A stretch of 35,781 bases of DNA from Acidobacteriota bacterium (GCA_003224525.1 QHZB01000082.1:1-35781), one strand, 5' to 3'; counted from the stretch's first letter, positions 1 through 8,481 are shown. Notes: generated by a model from the letters alone, not told the origin. Numbers and translations: made by a program.

Positions 1-241
1 CCGCCAGCTTGCCGTTGCGGTCCGGCACCTTCAGGGAGACGACCGCTCCGCCATAGTTGGTAATCGAGACTTCCGCGCCGCTTTTATTCGTTAGCACATA
101 AAGATCAATCGGCTGGCCGTCCGGAGTTTTCCCGAAAGACTTCTTCGTTGCGGAACCGGGCTGAGGAGTTGCTCCAATCGCCGCTAGCGTGGTCATAATC
201 ATTGCTCCCATGAAGATCATTAACATTATCATTCGTTTCAT
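1..241 (-). CDS. galM: Aldose 1-epimerase (galactose mutarotase), secreted, C-terminus cut off by window edge
   Basis: This is the first 80 codons of a gene that leaves the window on the left. The ATG at 241 has a strong GGAGGA ribosome site 6 bases upstream. The Met-rich start (MKRMIMLMIFMG, then AMIMTTLAAIG) looks like a signal peptide. It is followed by the mutarotase N-terminal pattern: FGKTPDGQPIDLY, then LTNKSGAEVSITNYGG and VVSLKVPDRNGK. Family knowledge: the enzyme interconverts alpha and beta anomers of galactose and related aldoses, feeding galactokinase. The export signal suggests it acts in the periplasm. It is the last visible gene of the minus-strand galactose/arabinose cluster, 92 bases beyond the sugar-binding protein gene. 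The catalytic His and Glu lie outside the window, so activity cannot be judged. Confidence 0.85.
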   Translation of the reverse strand, partial: MKRMIMLMIFMGAMIMTTLAAIGATPQPGSATKKSFGKTPDGQPIDLYVLTNKSGAEVSITNYGGAVVSLKVPDRNGKLA

Positions 242-333
242 TCGAATCCTCCAGCCGAAGGTCATTTCGATGGCAATTCGCAGAAGCCCCGGTAAGTTTA
301 CTTGGTGATGCGCTCTTTCGCTCGCAGAATTAT

Positions 334-1248
334 TCATCGGCGGGATCCCCGTGGAGTGAGTTTTTCGATCGCGGGGAACGGCGAGGAAGTGGTGAAGAAG
401 TGCTCCGGAACGGTGGTCCCGGAGCGCAGCGCTTGGGTCATTAAGGTCATAGCTTTTCCAGTGCTGGGCGGCACAACTACAGTGGCAGCCAATTGCCCGG
501 TGCGGACCCACGTTTGGCCCGTTGTGGGCACACCATCACAACCGGTGATGGGAATACCGAGCCAGTGATCACGGTCCTCATCGACAATGGTCTCCTCGAT
601 GGCTTTCCGCGCGCCGATGCCCATAGCATCGTTCTGCGCGACAATCAGATCAATGCGCAACCTCTGTGCGGCAGCCAAATGGAGCCAGGAGCAAACACTC
701 TGATGGGCGCTTTCCTCGGTCCAGCGGCCCCGCAGGCTGGTGACATGCACGTTGGGCGGGAGCAATTCCAGAAGTCCGGTGTGACGGTCCCGTGAGACGG
801 AACTGACAGAAGGTCCCTGAAGGAGGAGCACGGCGCCGCCCCTGGGAAGAAGAGCAGCGATCTGCCGGCCCTGAATCCGGCCAACTTCCAGCTGATCGGC
901 GCTAACGGAAAAAACGGGAGAGCGCGTGGTCCTGCGAAGTTCGCCTGCGTACTCCGCTTGCCGGCTGAGAACAGCCCAGCCGACACCGACGCTGGCGGCC
1001 GCCCCGGCAACTTGCGGAAAAGAAGTGGCCCCGACCGGCTCAATAAGGATGCCGCTTGGCCGAAGGGAGGGTTCCGTCTGGATGGCTGTGAGCACCTGAG
1101 TGCTTTGGGTGATTGGATCATCGCCGGCATAAACGATCTGAGCCTCAACGCCAAGTTCCGCAGCGAAGGATTTCGCGGCCGCGGCCTGTTCCATTTGATA
1201 GTCGTTGTCCTGGGTAATCAGCGATACCAGGAAACGCAGCTCGGTCAT
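334..1248 (-). CDS. Sugar-binding (periplasmic-binding-fold, RbsB/LacI type) domain protein without signal peptide
   Basis: A 304-residue protein of the type I periplasmic-binding fold (Peripla_BP_4 type). It opens directly with the first core strand (LRFLVSLITQDNDYQMEQ), followed by SGILIEPVGATSFPQVAGAA, GGAVLLLQGPSVSSVSRDR and a C-terminal DLIVAQNDAMGIGARKAIEE segment, all in the usual order of ribose-type binding proteins. There is no signal peptide and no helix-turn-helix domain, so it is neither a normal ABC-transporter binding protein nor a LacI repressor. No ABC permease or ATPase is nearby. The ATG at 1248 has an AGAGG ribosome site. It sits 81 bases after araB and before galM, so a sugar-sensing role in the cytoplasm is a reasonable inference. 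The exact function is unknown. Confidence 0.7.
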   Translation of the reverse strand: MTELRFLVSLITQDNDYQMEQAAAAKSFAAELGVEAQIVYAGDDPITQSTQVLTAIQTEPSLRPSGILIEPVGATSFPQVAGAAASVGVGWAVLSRQAEYAGELRRTTRSPVFSVSADQLEVGRIQGRQIAALLPRGGAVLLLQGPSVSSVSRDRHTGLLELLPPNVHVTSLRGRWTEESAHQSVCSWLHLAAAQRLRIDLIVAQNDAMGIGARKAIEETIVDEDRDHWLGIPITGCDGVPTTGQTWVRTGQLAATVVVPPSTGKAMTLMTQALRSGTTVPEHFFTTSSPFPAIEKLTPRGSRR

Positions 1249-1329
1249 CCATTGCCTCTGGGGTCCAAGAAACCCAAAATTCCCCGCGTGAAGCCGGAAG
1301 GAAGATTTGCTATTCCAGCCGTAGATAGT

Positions 1330-2913
1330 TTAGTCGGCGGCATCAGCATGCACCGACTCCGACAATTGAATCAGACCGGGGAGCAGATTTCCAAACTCGG
1401 CGCTTTGTGGCCGGCCAAAGCTAAAATAAATCTTGCTGTAGAACGCATAGAGCTTGTCGTAGACACCCTTCGCAGGGATCTCGGGTTGAAAAACTTTATA
1501 TTGAGGGCAGAGCTTGTCTTGCGCTTCCTCGATGTTCTTGAATACGCCGGCGGCAAGAAAAGCAAAAATGGCCGAACCGAGGCTGACGACGTTGCCCGCG
1601 GGAACGAGCACGGGTCTCCCCAGCACATTCGCATAGACTTGATTGAGAACATTGTTTTTCTGAGGAATGCCGCCGGCATTGATGACGCGCCGGACGATGA
1701 CGCCGTGTTCTTCCATGCGATCCAGGATGACCCGGGTGTGCAACGCGGTACCTTCGATGGCGGCGAACAATTCGTCCTGCGCGGTGGTCTGCAGATTCCA
1801 GCCGAAGGTAATGCCGCGCAGATTTGGATTTACAAGCACGGTGCGATCGCCGTTGTCCCAGGTGATGCGGAGCAGGCCGGTTTGCCCGGCGCGATAGTTC
1901 TCCAGTTCACGGGAAAGAGTTTGCACATCGGTTCCGGCGCGGGTAGCGATGGCTTGAAAAATATCGCCGACGGCGGAGAGGCCGGCTTCAATGCCGGTTC
2001 GCTGGGGATGAACGCTGCCCTGAACTACGCCGCATACGCCGGGAACCAAACGCACGGACGGAGTGATCCCGATGATGCAGGTCGAGGTTCCAACGACGTT
2101 AACGATGTCTTCGCTGCGGCAGCCGGCGCCGATGGCATCCCAGTGAGCATCGAAGGCGCCGACAGGAATGGGGATACCGGCCTTCAATCCAAGTTGTTGC
2201 GCCCAATGAGGCGAAAGCCTGCCGGCGAGCTGATCGGAAGCCGCGAATTCACCGTCGATTTTTTCGCGCACGCCCGTCAAAAGTGGATCCACCTTGACGA
2301 GAAAATCCTCTGGTGGCAGACCGCCGAGCGAGGGGTTCCACAACCACTTGTGGCCCATGGCACAGACGCTGCGCTTCACCCGCTTTGCGTCGGCGATGCC
2401 GCAGAGAGTGGCGGCGACCATATCGCAGTGTTCGAAAGCCGAGACCAATTCAGAGCGCTTCGCAGGATTGTGGCGAAGCCAATGGAGAAGTTTCGAAAAA
2501 CCCCACTCCGAAGAATAGACGCCGCCGCACCAGTCGATGGCGGAGAGTTTTTCGCGGTGTGCGGCTTCGGTGATTTCCGCAGCTTCGGCTTTGGCGCGGT
2601 GATCACACCACAAATAATATTCATCCAGCGGCTGGAGATTCTTGCCCACCGGAACGACGGAAGAACCTGTGGTGTCGAGAGCAATGGCAAGAATCTGCTC
2701 GGCGGAGACGCTGGATTTCCGGACGACTTCGCGAGTAGCGGCCGCCAGGGCGTGCATGTGCTCTTCATGCGACTGCGTGGCGTATTCGGGATCTTCGCGT
2801 TTGCGATGGAGGGGATACTCTGCGAGGGCGGAAGCGAGTAGCCCGCGCTCGCTGTCCACCACGGAAACGCGAACGCTTAACGTTCCAAAATCAACGCCAG
2901 CGACAACTGCCAT
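1330..2913 (-). CDS. araB: Ribulokinase (FGGY carbohydrate kinase)
   Basis: A 527-residue FGGY-family kinase, close to the usual length of bacterial ribulokinases. The N-terminal phosphate loop GVDFGTLSVRVSVVD, the ALDTTGSSV segment and the catalytic GAFDAHWDAIGAG motif with its base aspartate are visible. The C-terminal ATPase half carries NAGGIPQKN. Family role: ATP-dependent phosphorylation of L-ribulose to L-ribulose 5-phosphate, the step before AraD. The ATG at 2913 has a GGAGAAGG ribosome site. The gene lies 53 bases after the small membrane protein gene, in the same direction as araD and the symporter. No araA (L-arabinose isomerase) is visible; it may lie outside the window. Another FGGY substrate cannot be excluded, but the adjacent araD makes ribulokinase the best call. 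Confidence 0.9.
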   Translation of the reverse strand: MAVVAGVDFGTLSVRVSVVDSERGLLASALAEYPLHRKREDPEYATQSHEEHMHALAAATREVVRKSSVSAEQILAIALDTTGSSVVPVGKNLQPLDEYYLWCDHRAKAEAAEITEAAHREKLSAIDWCGGVYSSEWGFSKLLHWLRHNPAKRSELVSAFEHCDMVAATLCGIADAKRVKRSVCAMGHKWLWNPSLGGLPPEDFLVKVDPLLTGVREKIDGEFAASDQLAGRLSPHWAQQLGLKAGIPIPVGAFDAHWDAIGAGCRSEDIVNVVGTSTCIIGITPSVRLVPGVCGVVQGSVHPQRTGIEAGLSAVGDIFQAIATRAGTDVQTLSRELENYRAGQTGLLRITWDNGDRTVLVNPNLRGITFGWNLQTTAQDELFAAIEGTALHTRVILDRMEEHGVIVRRVINAGGIPQKNNVLNQVYANVLGRPVLVPAGNVVSLGSAIFAFLAAGVFKNIEEAQDKLCPQYKVFQPEIPAKGVYDKLYAFYSKIYFSFGRPQSAEFGNLLPGLIQLSESVHADAAD

Positions 2914-2966
2914 TTACCTTCTCCCTTGGGATGCATTGCGGTAGTTCAAGCGAGCAGCCAAAATCG

Positions 2967-3182
2967 TCATGCCTTGCGATCGGGTAAGAACTTTATGCAA
3001 TAAATCAGACCCAGAACAAGCATCAGGGCGCCCCACCACACCGGAGCGTGCAGCTCGGCTAATACTATGTCAGGGGGATGCGACCATTCCGCCAGTCCGC
3101 TGGCCAAAATCAGAAAGCCGTATACCAGCAGGAGAACGCCGACAAAGAACCAAACCTGAATGATGTGATGTTTTTCGCTCAT
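2967..3182 (-). CDS. Small two-helix membrane protein next to the sugar symporter
   Basis: A 71-residue protein with two clear hydrophobic helices (about residues 9-28, VWFFVGVLLLVYGFLILASG, and 48-64, VWWGALMLVLGLIYCIKF). They are separated by a Pro/His-containing loop, and the ends are charged and soluble. It starts 6 bases after the symporter stop codon, so the two genes are almost certainly co-transcribed and probably translationally coupled. I do not recognise a named family. The position suggests an accessory or stabilising subunit of the sodium:solute symporter, which is inference only. Confidence 0.7.
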   Translation of the reverse strand: MSEKHHIIQVWFFVGVLLLVYGFLILASGLAEWSHPPDIVLAELHAPVWWGALMLVLGLIYCIKFLPDRKA

Positions 3183-3188
3183 GGATTC

Positions 3189-4892
3189 TCACCAGAAAAT
3201 GATTTGAAGAACCGCCAAGATCACGAGGGCTGTAATTCCCCAAAAGAGCGGCCGGTGCAGAAAACTCGTGTGCCCTTCCTGCGCGACTTCCGTCAGCGCA
3301 TAGACAAGTCCCTTCAGTTCCTCATCCGGCCGCGGCTTGGTCACCAGCGTCACGAGCACGGTGACCACCACACAGGTGACGCAGGCCCACAGCGCCTGGT
3401 ACATGTCTTGCGCGAGTCCCTGGGCCTTTGGAGACAAAGCGAATATGGCAACCCAGCGATGATCCAATTTCATCAACGTAAACATTGTGACGGAAGAAAG
3501 AGTTCCCGCCAGCAGCCCACAGAACCCGGCGGCACGACTTACGCGCTTCCAAAGCATTCCGAGCAATACGGTCCCAAACAGAGGTGCGATGAAGAAGCCA
3601 AACAGCGCCTGCACGTAATCCATGATGCTCGCAAAGCCCATCGCCAGATAGGCAGTTCCGATGCTCACAATCAGGCCGATCAACGTGCACCAGCGTCCCA
3701 TGGAAACGTAGTGCTGATCGGGCGCGGTCTTGCGCAGAAATGGACGATAGATGTCGTACGTCCAAACCGTAGCAAAGGCGCTCACATTGCCCGCCATGCC
3801 CGCCATGAATCCGGCGACCAAAGCAGTGATGCCAAGCCCCAACAAGCCAGGCCCGCAGTAGCGGGCGAGCATGAGCGGGAGCACCTCATTGTAACTGTAT
3901 TGCCCGGGCTGTAAGCTGCTCGCGGGAACCAGGTGCATCGGCAGGACCGCGAGCCCGAGCAACCCAGGGAGAATCACAATTAAGGGTACAGCCATCTTGA
4001 AAAAGGAACCGATGATCGGCGCCATTTTGGCTGAGCGGATGTCCTTCGCCGAAAGCACGCGCTGCACCACAAGGAAGTCCGTGGTCCAATAGCCCATCGC
4101 CTGCACTGCGCCAAGGCCGAACACAATCCCAGTCCAGTGCATCCCCATCGGATTGTCCTGAAAGCGGCCAAGCGTGCTCCACGCGTGAGTGTAATCCTGA
4201 CCCGGGAAATTCTGCTGAATGCGCGCAACCATGCCCTTCCATCCTCCAGTTTCGATCAAACCCAGGATGGGGATGAGAAGCGCGCCGAACCAGATCAGGA
4301 AAAATTGCAAAACTTCGTTGAAGATGGCGGAAAACAGCCCGCCGGACGCAACATAAATGCCTACCGTCAGCGATGACACCCAGATGCTGAAGTTAATGTT
4401 CCAGCCGAGGACCACCTTCATCACGACGGCCATGGCGTACATGTTCACGCCGGACATGAGGATGGTCATAATCGCGAAGGTGACGGCGCTGAGCGCGCTG
4501 GTGGCCGAACCGTAGCGCAGCTGCAGATAGCCGGGGACGGAATGAGTCTTTGAAATATAGTAGAAAGGCATCATCACGATGCCCAGAAACACCATGGCGG
4601 GAATGGCGCCGATCCAATACCAGTGCGCGGCGAGGATGCCGTATTGGTAGGCAGAACCCGCCCAGCCGAGCAGCTCCAAGGAACCAAGGTTGGCCGAGAC
4701 AAAGGCCAGCCCGGCCACCCACGCGGTCATCTCGCGGCCAGCCAGGAAGAAGTCTTCGCCAGTGTTGGCGAAGCGCTTCAGATAAAAGCCGATCCCCAGC
4801 ACTAGAGCAAAATAGAAAGCGATAATGCCGAGATCCACTGCGGACAGATGTACGAGAGTTGTCGGCACAGTCCACGCCATCATGGCGGTCAT
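3189..4892 (-). CDS. Sodium:solute symporter (SSS/SGLT family), probable sugar transporter
   Basis: A 567-residue polytopic membrane protein with about 13-14 predicted helices, typical of the SSS family. It begins with a short periplasmic N-terminus, then DLGIIAFYFALVLGIGFYL and the conserved FFLAGREMTAWVAGLAFVSANLGSLELLGWAG stretch. The core sodium-site helices follow (for example ITALVAGFMAGMAGNVSAFATVWTYDIYRPFL). Family role: Na+-driven uptake of a sugar across the inner membrane. The start ATG at 4892 overlaps the araD stop (ATGA) and has an AAGGAGAAAAT ribosome site inside araD. With araD and araB on either side, the likely substrates are arabinose or galactose; this is inferred from context. 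Confidence 0.88.
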   Translation of the reverse strand: MTAMMAWTVPTTLVHLSAVDLGIIAFYFALVLGIGFYLKRFANTGEDFFLAGREMTAWVAGLAFVSANLGSLELLGWAGSAYQYGILAAHWYWIGAIPAMVFLGIVMMPFYYISKTHSVPGYLQLRYGSATSALSAVTFAIMTILMSGVNMYAMAVVMKVVLGWNINFSIWVSSLTVGIYVASGGLFSAIFNEVLQFFLIWFGALLIPILGLIETGGWKGMVARIQQNFPGQDYTHAWSTLGRFQDNPMGMHWTGIVFGLGAVQAMGYWTTDFLVVQRVLSAKDIRSAKMAPIIGSFFKMAVPLIVILPGLLGLAVLPMHLVPASSLQPGQYSYNEVLPLMLARYCGPGLLGLGITALVAGFMAGMAGNVSAFATVWTYDIYRPFLRKTAPDQHYVSMGRWCTLIGLIVSIGTAYLAMGFASIMDYVQALFGFFIAPLFGTVLLGMLWKRVSRAAGFCGLLAGTLSSVTMFTLMKLDHRWVAIFALSPKAQGLAQDMYQALWACVTCVVVTVLVTLVTKPRPDEELKGLVYALTEVAQEGHTSFLHRPLFWGITALVILAVLQIIFW

Positions 4893-5593
4893 ATTTTCTC
4901 CTTGGGCTGCCCGTAGTAGGCCGCCTTTCCATGTTTCCTAAGGTAGTGCTGGTCGTGAAGAAAGCGCCCAATAGCGGTGGCTTGCTGATTGATGCCAAGA
5001 GTGAAGTAAGCCATACGCGCGACGGATTCCAGGATGACGGCGTTGTGAGCGGATGTTGCGGGATCGCGTCCCCAGGCAAACGCTCCATGATTGGCTACCA
5101 ACACGGCTGGGACCGCGGAAGGGTCCACGCCGTCAAATGCACGCACGATGGCGTGTCCGGTGTTTTCTTCATATTTTGAGGCGATCTCAGCGTCCGTCAT
5201 TTCCTGGGTGACGGGTACCGCTCCGTGGAAGTAATCGGCGTGGGTGGTTCCCAAGCAGGGGATGGGACGGCGCGCCTGGGCCCACGCGGTCGCGTACTCC
5301 GAATGTGTATGACTGATGCCGCCGATGGAGGGAAATGTCTGATACAAGACGAGGTGCGTGGGCAAATCGGAAGAAGGGCGCAGCTCGCCTTCTATAACCT
5401 TGCCGTTCAAATCCGTGATGACCAGGTCCACAGGTCTCAATCGATCGTAAGGAACGCCGCTTGGTTTGATGACCACCAGCGATTTCTTACGAAAAATCGC
5501 GCTGGCATTCCCAAAGGTATAGAGGACCAGGCCCTTGCGCACGAGCTCAAGGTTTGCTTCCAGGACCGCTTTGCGGAGATCAGGGAGTAGCAT
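4889..5593 (-). CDS. araD: L-ribulose-5-phosphate 4-epimerase (class II aldolase/AraD family)
   Basis: Starting at the ATG at 5593, the protein is 234 residues and begins LLPDLRKAVLEANLEL, matching the AraD N-terminus; AraD is about 231 residues in E. coli. An upstream GTG at 5620 would add nine residues but touches the operator at 5621. Diagnostic segments are FGNASAIFR, the zinc-ligand HSEYATAWAQ region (SHTHSEYA), THADYFHGAVPVT and LVANHGAFAWG. Role: converts L-ribulose 5-phosphate to D-xylulose 5-phosphate, linking arabinose to the pentose phosphate pathway. Its stop overlaps the symporter start by four bases. No clear Shine-Dalgarno sequence precedes either candidate start. Confidence 0.92.
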   Translation of the reverse strand: MLLPDLRKAVLEANLELVRKGLVLYTFGNASAIFRKKSLVVIKPSGVPYDRLRPVDLVITDLNGKVIEGELRPSSDLPTHLVLYQTFPSIGGISHTHSEYATAWAQARRPIPCLGTTHADYFHGAVPVTQEMTDAEIASKYEENTGHAIVRAFDGVDPSAVPAVLVANHGAFAWGRDPATSAHNAVILESVARMAYFTLGINQQATAIGRFLHDQHYLRKHGKAAYYGQPKEKI

Positions 5594-5620
5594 CGTTTCG
5601 TTTGTGGACCCGCAAGGCAC

Positions 5621-5636
5621 GAGTAACCGTTTACTC
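5621..5636. promoter_or_regulatory. LacI/GalR-type operator 1 upstream of araD
   Basis: GAGTAACCGTTTACTC is a 16-base inverted repeat with one mismatched pair and a central CG. This is the GTAAnCGnTTAC form typical of LacI/GalR-family operators. It lies 27 bases upstream of the araD ATG, where it would block the promoter or early transcription of araD-symporter-araB. No LacI-family gene with a DNA-binding domain is in the window. Operator identity is inferred from form and position. Confidence 0.55.
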
Positions 5637-5766
5637 TAAGTCGCCGAATACTCCAAGATACTTCGCACCGCTTTGGCACTTCACGGAGATCCACGGTGCC
5701 AGCGCTACCGGCACTCTCTCAAGGGGGCAGCGCGAGACGTTAACACGTCCTCGACTGGGGTGCCAA

Positions 5767-5782
5767 GCGTAATCGCTTACGT
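5767..5782. promoter_or_regulatory. LacI/GalR-type operator 2 upstream of araD
   Basis: The core CGTAATCGCTTACG (5768-5781) has the same GTAA-nCGn-TTAC architecture as the site at 5621-5636. The two centres are 146 bp apart, close to 14 turns of B-DNA, which would put both sites on the same helix face and permit looping. It lies between the galT stop and araD. A third, weaker inverted repeat (GACGT-TAAC-ACGTC) lies between them at 5736-5749. Confidence 0.45.
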
Positions 5783-5823
5783 GGCTGTTTTTTTTTCTGG
5801 GTCTGAGGGACTCGCGATCTGAG

Positions 5824-6891
5824 CTAGTGATTTCCCATATCCGCGGCCCGGTCCAGGTAGTGCGTCTCCCCTGCTTCCACGAGGTGCGCCGCAGCGCGCT
5901 CTGGCGTGAGGTCGCGCTGAGGGGAGCCGAGAAGTTCGTAACCAACCATGAATTTCTGAATCGTGGCGGAGCGCAGGAGAGGCGGAAAGTAGTGGGCGTG
6001 CAGGTGCCATTCTTCGTAGGCCGCGCCGTCGGTGGGCTTCTGATGGAATCCCATGGAATATGGGAAAGCAGTCTCAAACAAATTGTCGTAACGAACGGTT
6101 ATGCGGCGCAGGATGTCGCCCAAGAGGTCCCGCTCCGCGCCGCTGAGTTGATCGATGGAAGCGAGATGGCGCTTGCTTAGCACGAGCGATTCGAATGGCC
6201 AAACGGCCCAGAAGGGCACGACTACGGCAAATGCATCGTTCTGGCAGACGACCCGCTCATTTAGCTCCAACTCCAACTTTAGGTAGTCGCAGAGCAGGCA
6301 AGAATGTTTTTCAGCGCGATATTCCCGGAAAGACGCCAGCTCCCGAGTTGGAATGTTCGGCTGTGATCCATTCGCCCAAATCTGGCAGTGCGGGTGGGGA
6401 TTGCTCGCGCCCATCATCTCGCCGCGATTTTCGAAAATCTGCACATGACCAATCCAGGGAATTTGCCCGAGTGCGGAGTACTGCTCGACCCAGCCATTCA
6501 CGATCCCCCGCAATTCCTGCGGGCTCATTCGGGGAACTGTGAGATCGTGACGCGGAGAAAAACACATCACGCGGCAGATTCCTTGCTCACCGTGTCCCAC
6601 GAGCAAGCCGGCCGTATCAAAATGGAGAGGCGCGATGTCCGGCAGCATCGCGGGGTAATCGTTGTCAAAAACGTAGGTTTGCGAATACCGCGGCGTCTGC
6701 GCTCCGCCCGCGCGCCGATTTCCCGGGCACAAGTAACAGTTGGGATCGAAAGTAACTGCGGGAGGCGTCTGAAGTGTTTCGACCCTCCCCAGCCACGGGC
6801 GCTGGGTCCGATGGGGAGAGACCAGAACCCACTCTCGCAGGAGCGGATTGAAACGCCGGTGTGGAACTCGATTTAGCTCGTCGAAACTCAT
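5824..6891 (-). CDS. galT: Galactose-1-phosphate uridylyltransferase
   Basis: A 355-residue Leloir-pathway enzyme. It exchanges UMP between UDP-glucose and galactose 1-phosphate, giving UDP-galactose and glucose 1-phosphate. The zinc-site CYLCPGN (Cys52, Cys55) and the catalytic NPHPHCQIW motif (His166-Pro-His168) are present. The second HIT-like half contains WHLHAHYFPPLLRS. Length matches E. coli GalT (about 348). The ATG at 6891 is preferred over an upstream TTG at 6897, which adds two residues; neither has a strong ribosome site. It follows galK by 64 bases on the same strand. Confidence 0.95.
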   Translation of the reverse strand: MSFDELNRVPHRRFNPLLREWVLVSPHRTQRPWLGRVETLQTPPAVTFDPNCYLCPGNRRAGGAQTPRYSQTYVFDNDYPAMLPDIAPLHFDTAGLLVGHGEQGICRVMCFSPRHDLTVPRMSPQELRGIVNGWVEQYSALGQIPWIGHVQIFENRGEMMGASNPHPHCQIWANGSQPNIPTRELASFREYRAEKHSCLLCDYLKLELELNERVVCQNDAFAVVVPFWAVWPFESLVLSKRHLASIDQLSGAERDLLGDILRRITVRYDNLFETAFPYSMGFHQKPTDGAAYEEWHLHAHYFPPLLRSATIQKFMVGYELLGSPQRDLTPERAAAHLVEAGETHYLDRAADMGNH

Positions 6892-6955
6892 AGGCAAGGT
6901 CGTAGCTTGACGGATCTTAGCGACTCGCTGCAGTTCCCTTCGACGCTCGTTCCTG

Positions 6956-8134
6956 TCACTTGGCGGGCTTGTTTTTCTCGAGGGCCATCTGCTGCGCGCC
7001 TTCGGACGCCGGAGAAACGTAAATCTCAGGAGTCAGACCTGTCTTGGCGGAATATTTTGCCGCCACGTTCCGCCTGAATTCGCTCACGGCCGCGGACTCC
7101 ACCAAATTGATGGTGCAGCCGCCAAATCCCCCGCCGGTCATGCGCGCGCCAATCAGGCCCGGTTGCGCCATGGCAATTTCCACCATCAGATCGAGTTCCC
7201 TGCAACTGACCTCATAGTCGTCCCGGAGACTGCCGTGCGAGTCCTGCATCAGCGGCCCGAGCGCTTTGCTCTCGCCTCTGTGAAATGCCTCGACTGCGCT
7301 TTTGACACGCGCGTTCTCGGTAATGACGTGGCGGCAGCGGGCAAACACCTTTGGGGGCAGGATTCGAACGTGCTTCTCCAACTGAGTGAGTGTGACGTCA
7401 CGAAGCGCGCGAATCTGCGGCAAGACTATCCGCAAGATTCGAACGCCTTCCTCACACTCCGCGCGTCGGGCGTTGTACTCGCCGGAAGCCAGTTCGTGCC
7501 GGACCATGGTATTGCAGATCACCAACTGGAGGTCCGGCGGGAGTTTGACGAATTCATACTGGAGCGAGCGGCAGTCCAGCAAAAGCGCATGCGACGCGCG
7601 CCCATAGCAGGAAACAAACTGATCCATGATCCCAACGCGCGCGCCTACGAATTCGTTCTCCGCTTTTTGGCAGAGTTGGGCCAGTTCCGCGCGGTCGACG
7701 GCAAGCCCGCTCTGGCTGAGCAACGCAAAACCACTTGCAACTTCAACGGCCGCCGACGAACTCAATCCGGCACCGAGCGGAACTTCGCCGGAGATATTGA
7801 GATTTGCTCCGGTGAGTGGTTTTCCCGCCTGCGCGAGTGCCCATGCAACGCCCAACGGATAATTGGCCCAGTGCTTCTTCCCTAAGGGCGACAAGGAATC
7901 GAGGCCAGCTTCGACCGTTTCATTGAAATTCTCGGAATGGATGACCAGCTTCCGGTCGCGGCGTGGAGCAACTGCCGCCCAGCAATAGAAATCAATCGCG
8001 GCTGGCAGCACGAAGCCGTCGTTATAATCGGTATGCTCGCCAATCAGGTTCACGCGCCCAGGCGCCCGGTAAATGCTCGCGGCCGTGCCAAAGCGTACCT
8101 TGAATTTGTCCAGAAGTTGCAGTGGTGCTTTCAA
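6956..8134 (-). CDS. galK: Galactokinase (GHMP kinase)
   Basis: A 392-residue galactokinase with the signature APGRVNLIGEHTDYNDG at about residues 25-40, the GHMP ATP loop PLGAGLSSSAAVEV near 119-132 and the C-terminal TGGGFGGCTINLV motif. It phosphorylates galactose at C1 for GalT. The start appears to be TTG at 8134: this places the signature 25 residues in, as in E. coli GalK, and no in-frame ATG lies upstream near it. A GATAAT hexamer ends 8 bases before the TTG, so if it is a -10 element the message would have almost no leader. It is the first gene of the minus-strand Leloir pair. Confidence 0.93.
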   Translation of the reverse strand: MKAPLQLLDKFKVRFGTAASIYRAPGRVNLIGEHTDYNDGFVLPAAIDFYCWAAVAPRRDRKLVIHSENFNETVEAGLDSLSPLGKKHWANYPLGVAWALAQAGKPLTGANLNISGEVPLGAGLSSSAAVEVASGFALLSQSGLAVDRAELAQLCQKAENEFVGARVGIMDQFVSCYGRASHALLLDCRSLQYEFVKLPPDLQLVICNTMVRHELASGEYNARRAECEEGVRILRIVLPQIRALRDVTLTQLEKHVRILPPKVFARCRHVITENARVKSAVEAFHRGESKALGPLMQDSHGSLRDDYEVSCRELDLMVEIAMAQPGLIGARMTGGGFGGCTINLVESAAVSEFRRNVAAKYSAKTGLTPEIYVSPASEGAQQMALEKNKPAK

Positions 8135-8481
8135 TGAACTGCATTATCCCAGATTTGCTTTGCGATAAGTTTGAGAATTTGTGAGGGAAAGCCGAGGCGC
8201 CTGGGTCGCAGGTCAGTTTCCGATAGCGCGTTACCCGTCCCCTGCCTTCGTTGATGAAGTGGGGATTTATCAACAGTCAGCAAAGGATTTGAGCCTCCTT
8301 GAGCGTGCCACCTTCTTGCCTCAGACTTTCCTGGGCTATGAAAGCGGATTCCTAAAGATTGCTTGAGCCATCGCAGCCGAACTTGGGGCTCCATGAGAAT
8401 TTCTCTGACGGTCATCGCGCTGTTCGGGACTCTTGGTCTGCCCTCTAGGGTCGAGCGGACAACACATTTGGAGGTGGTGCC
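8135..8481. other. Intergenic region upstream of galK, no convincing gene
   Basis: This 347-base stretch separates galK (minus) from the broken secreted gene (plus). The only coding-like trace is a 30-codon frame at 8393-8485 that begins with a signal-like MRISLTVIALFGTLGLP and then loses any recognisable character. Its TGA overlaps the GTG start of the next gene. It may be the stump of a deleted secreted protein. I see no tRNA or strong terminator. Confidence 0.4.

Noticed and set aside
302-568. Small plus-strand frame opposite the sugar-binding protein gene
   Set aside because: Antisense to the binding-fold gene, with no ribosome site and no recognisable protein character.
958-2841. Long plus-strand open frame (about 627 codons) opposite araB
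   Set aside because: It is antisense to a clear ribulokinase with all motifs. Its translation has no recognisable domains and reflects high-GC codon bias of the real gene.
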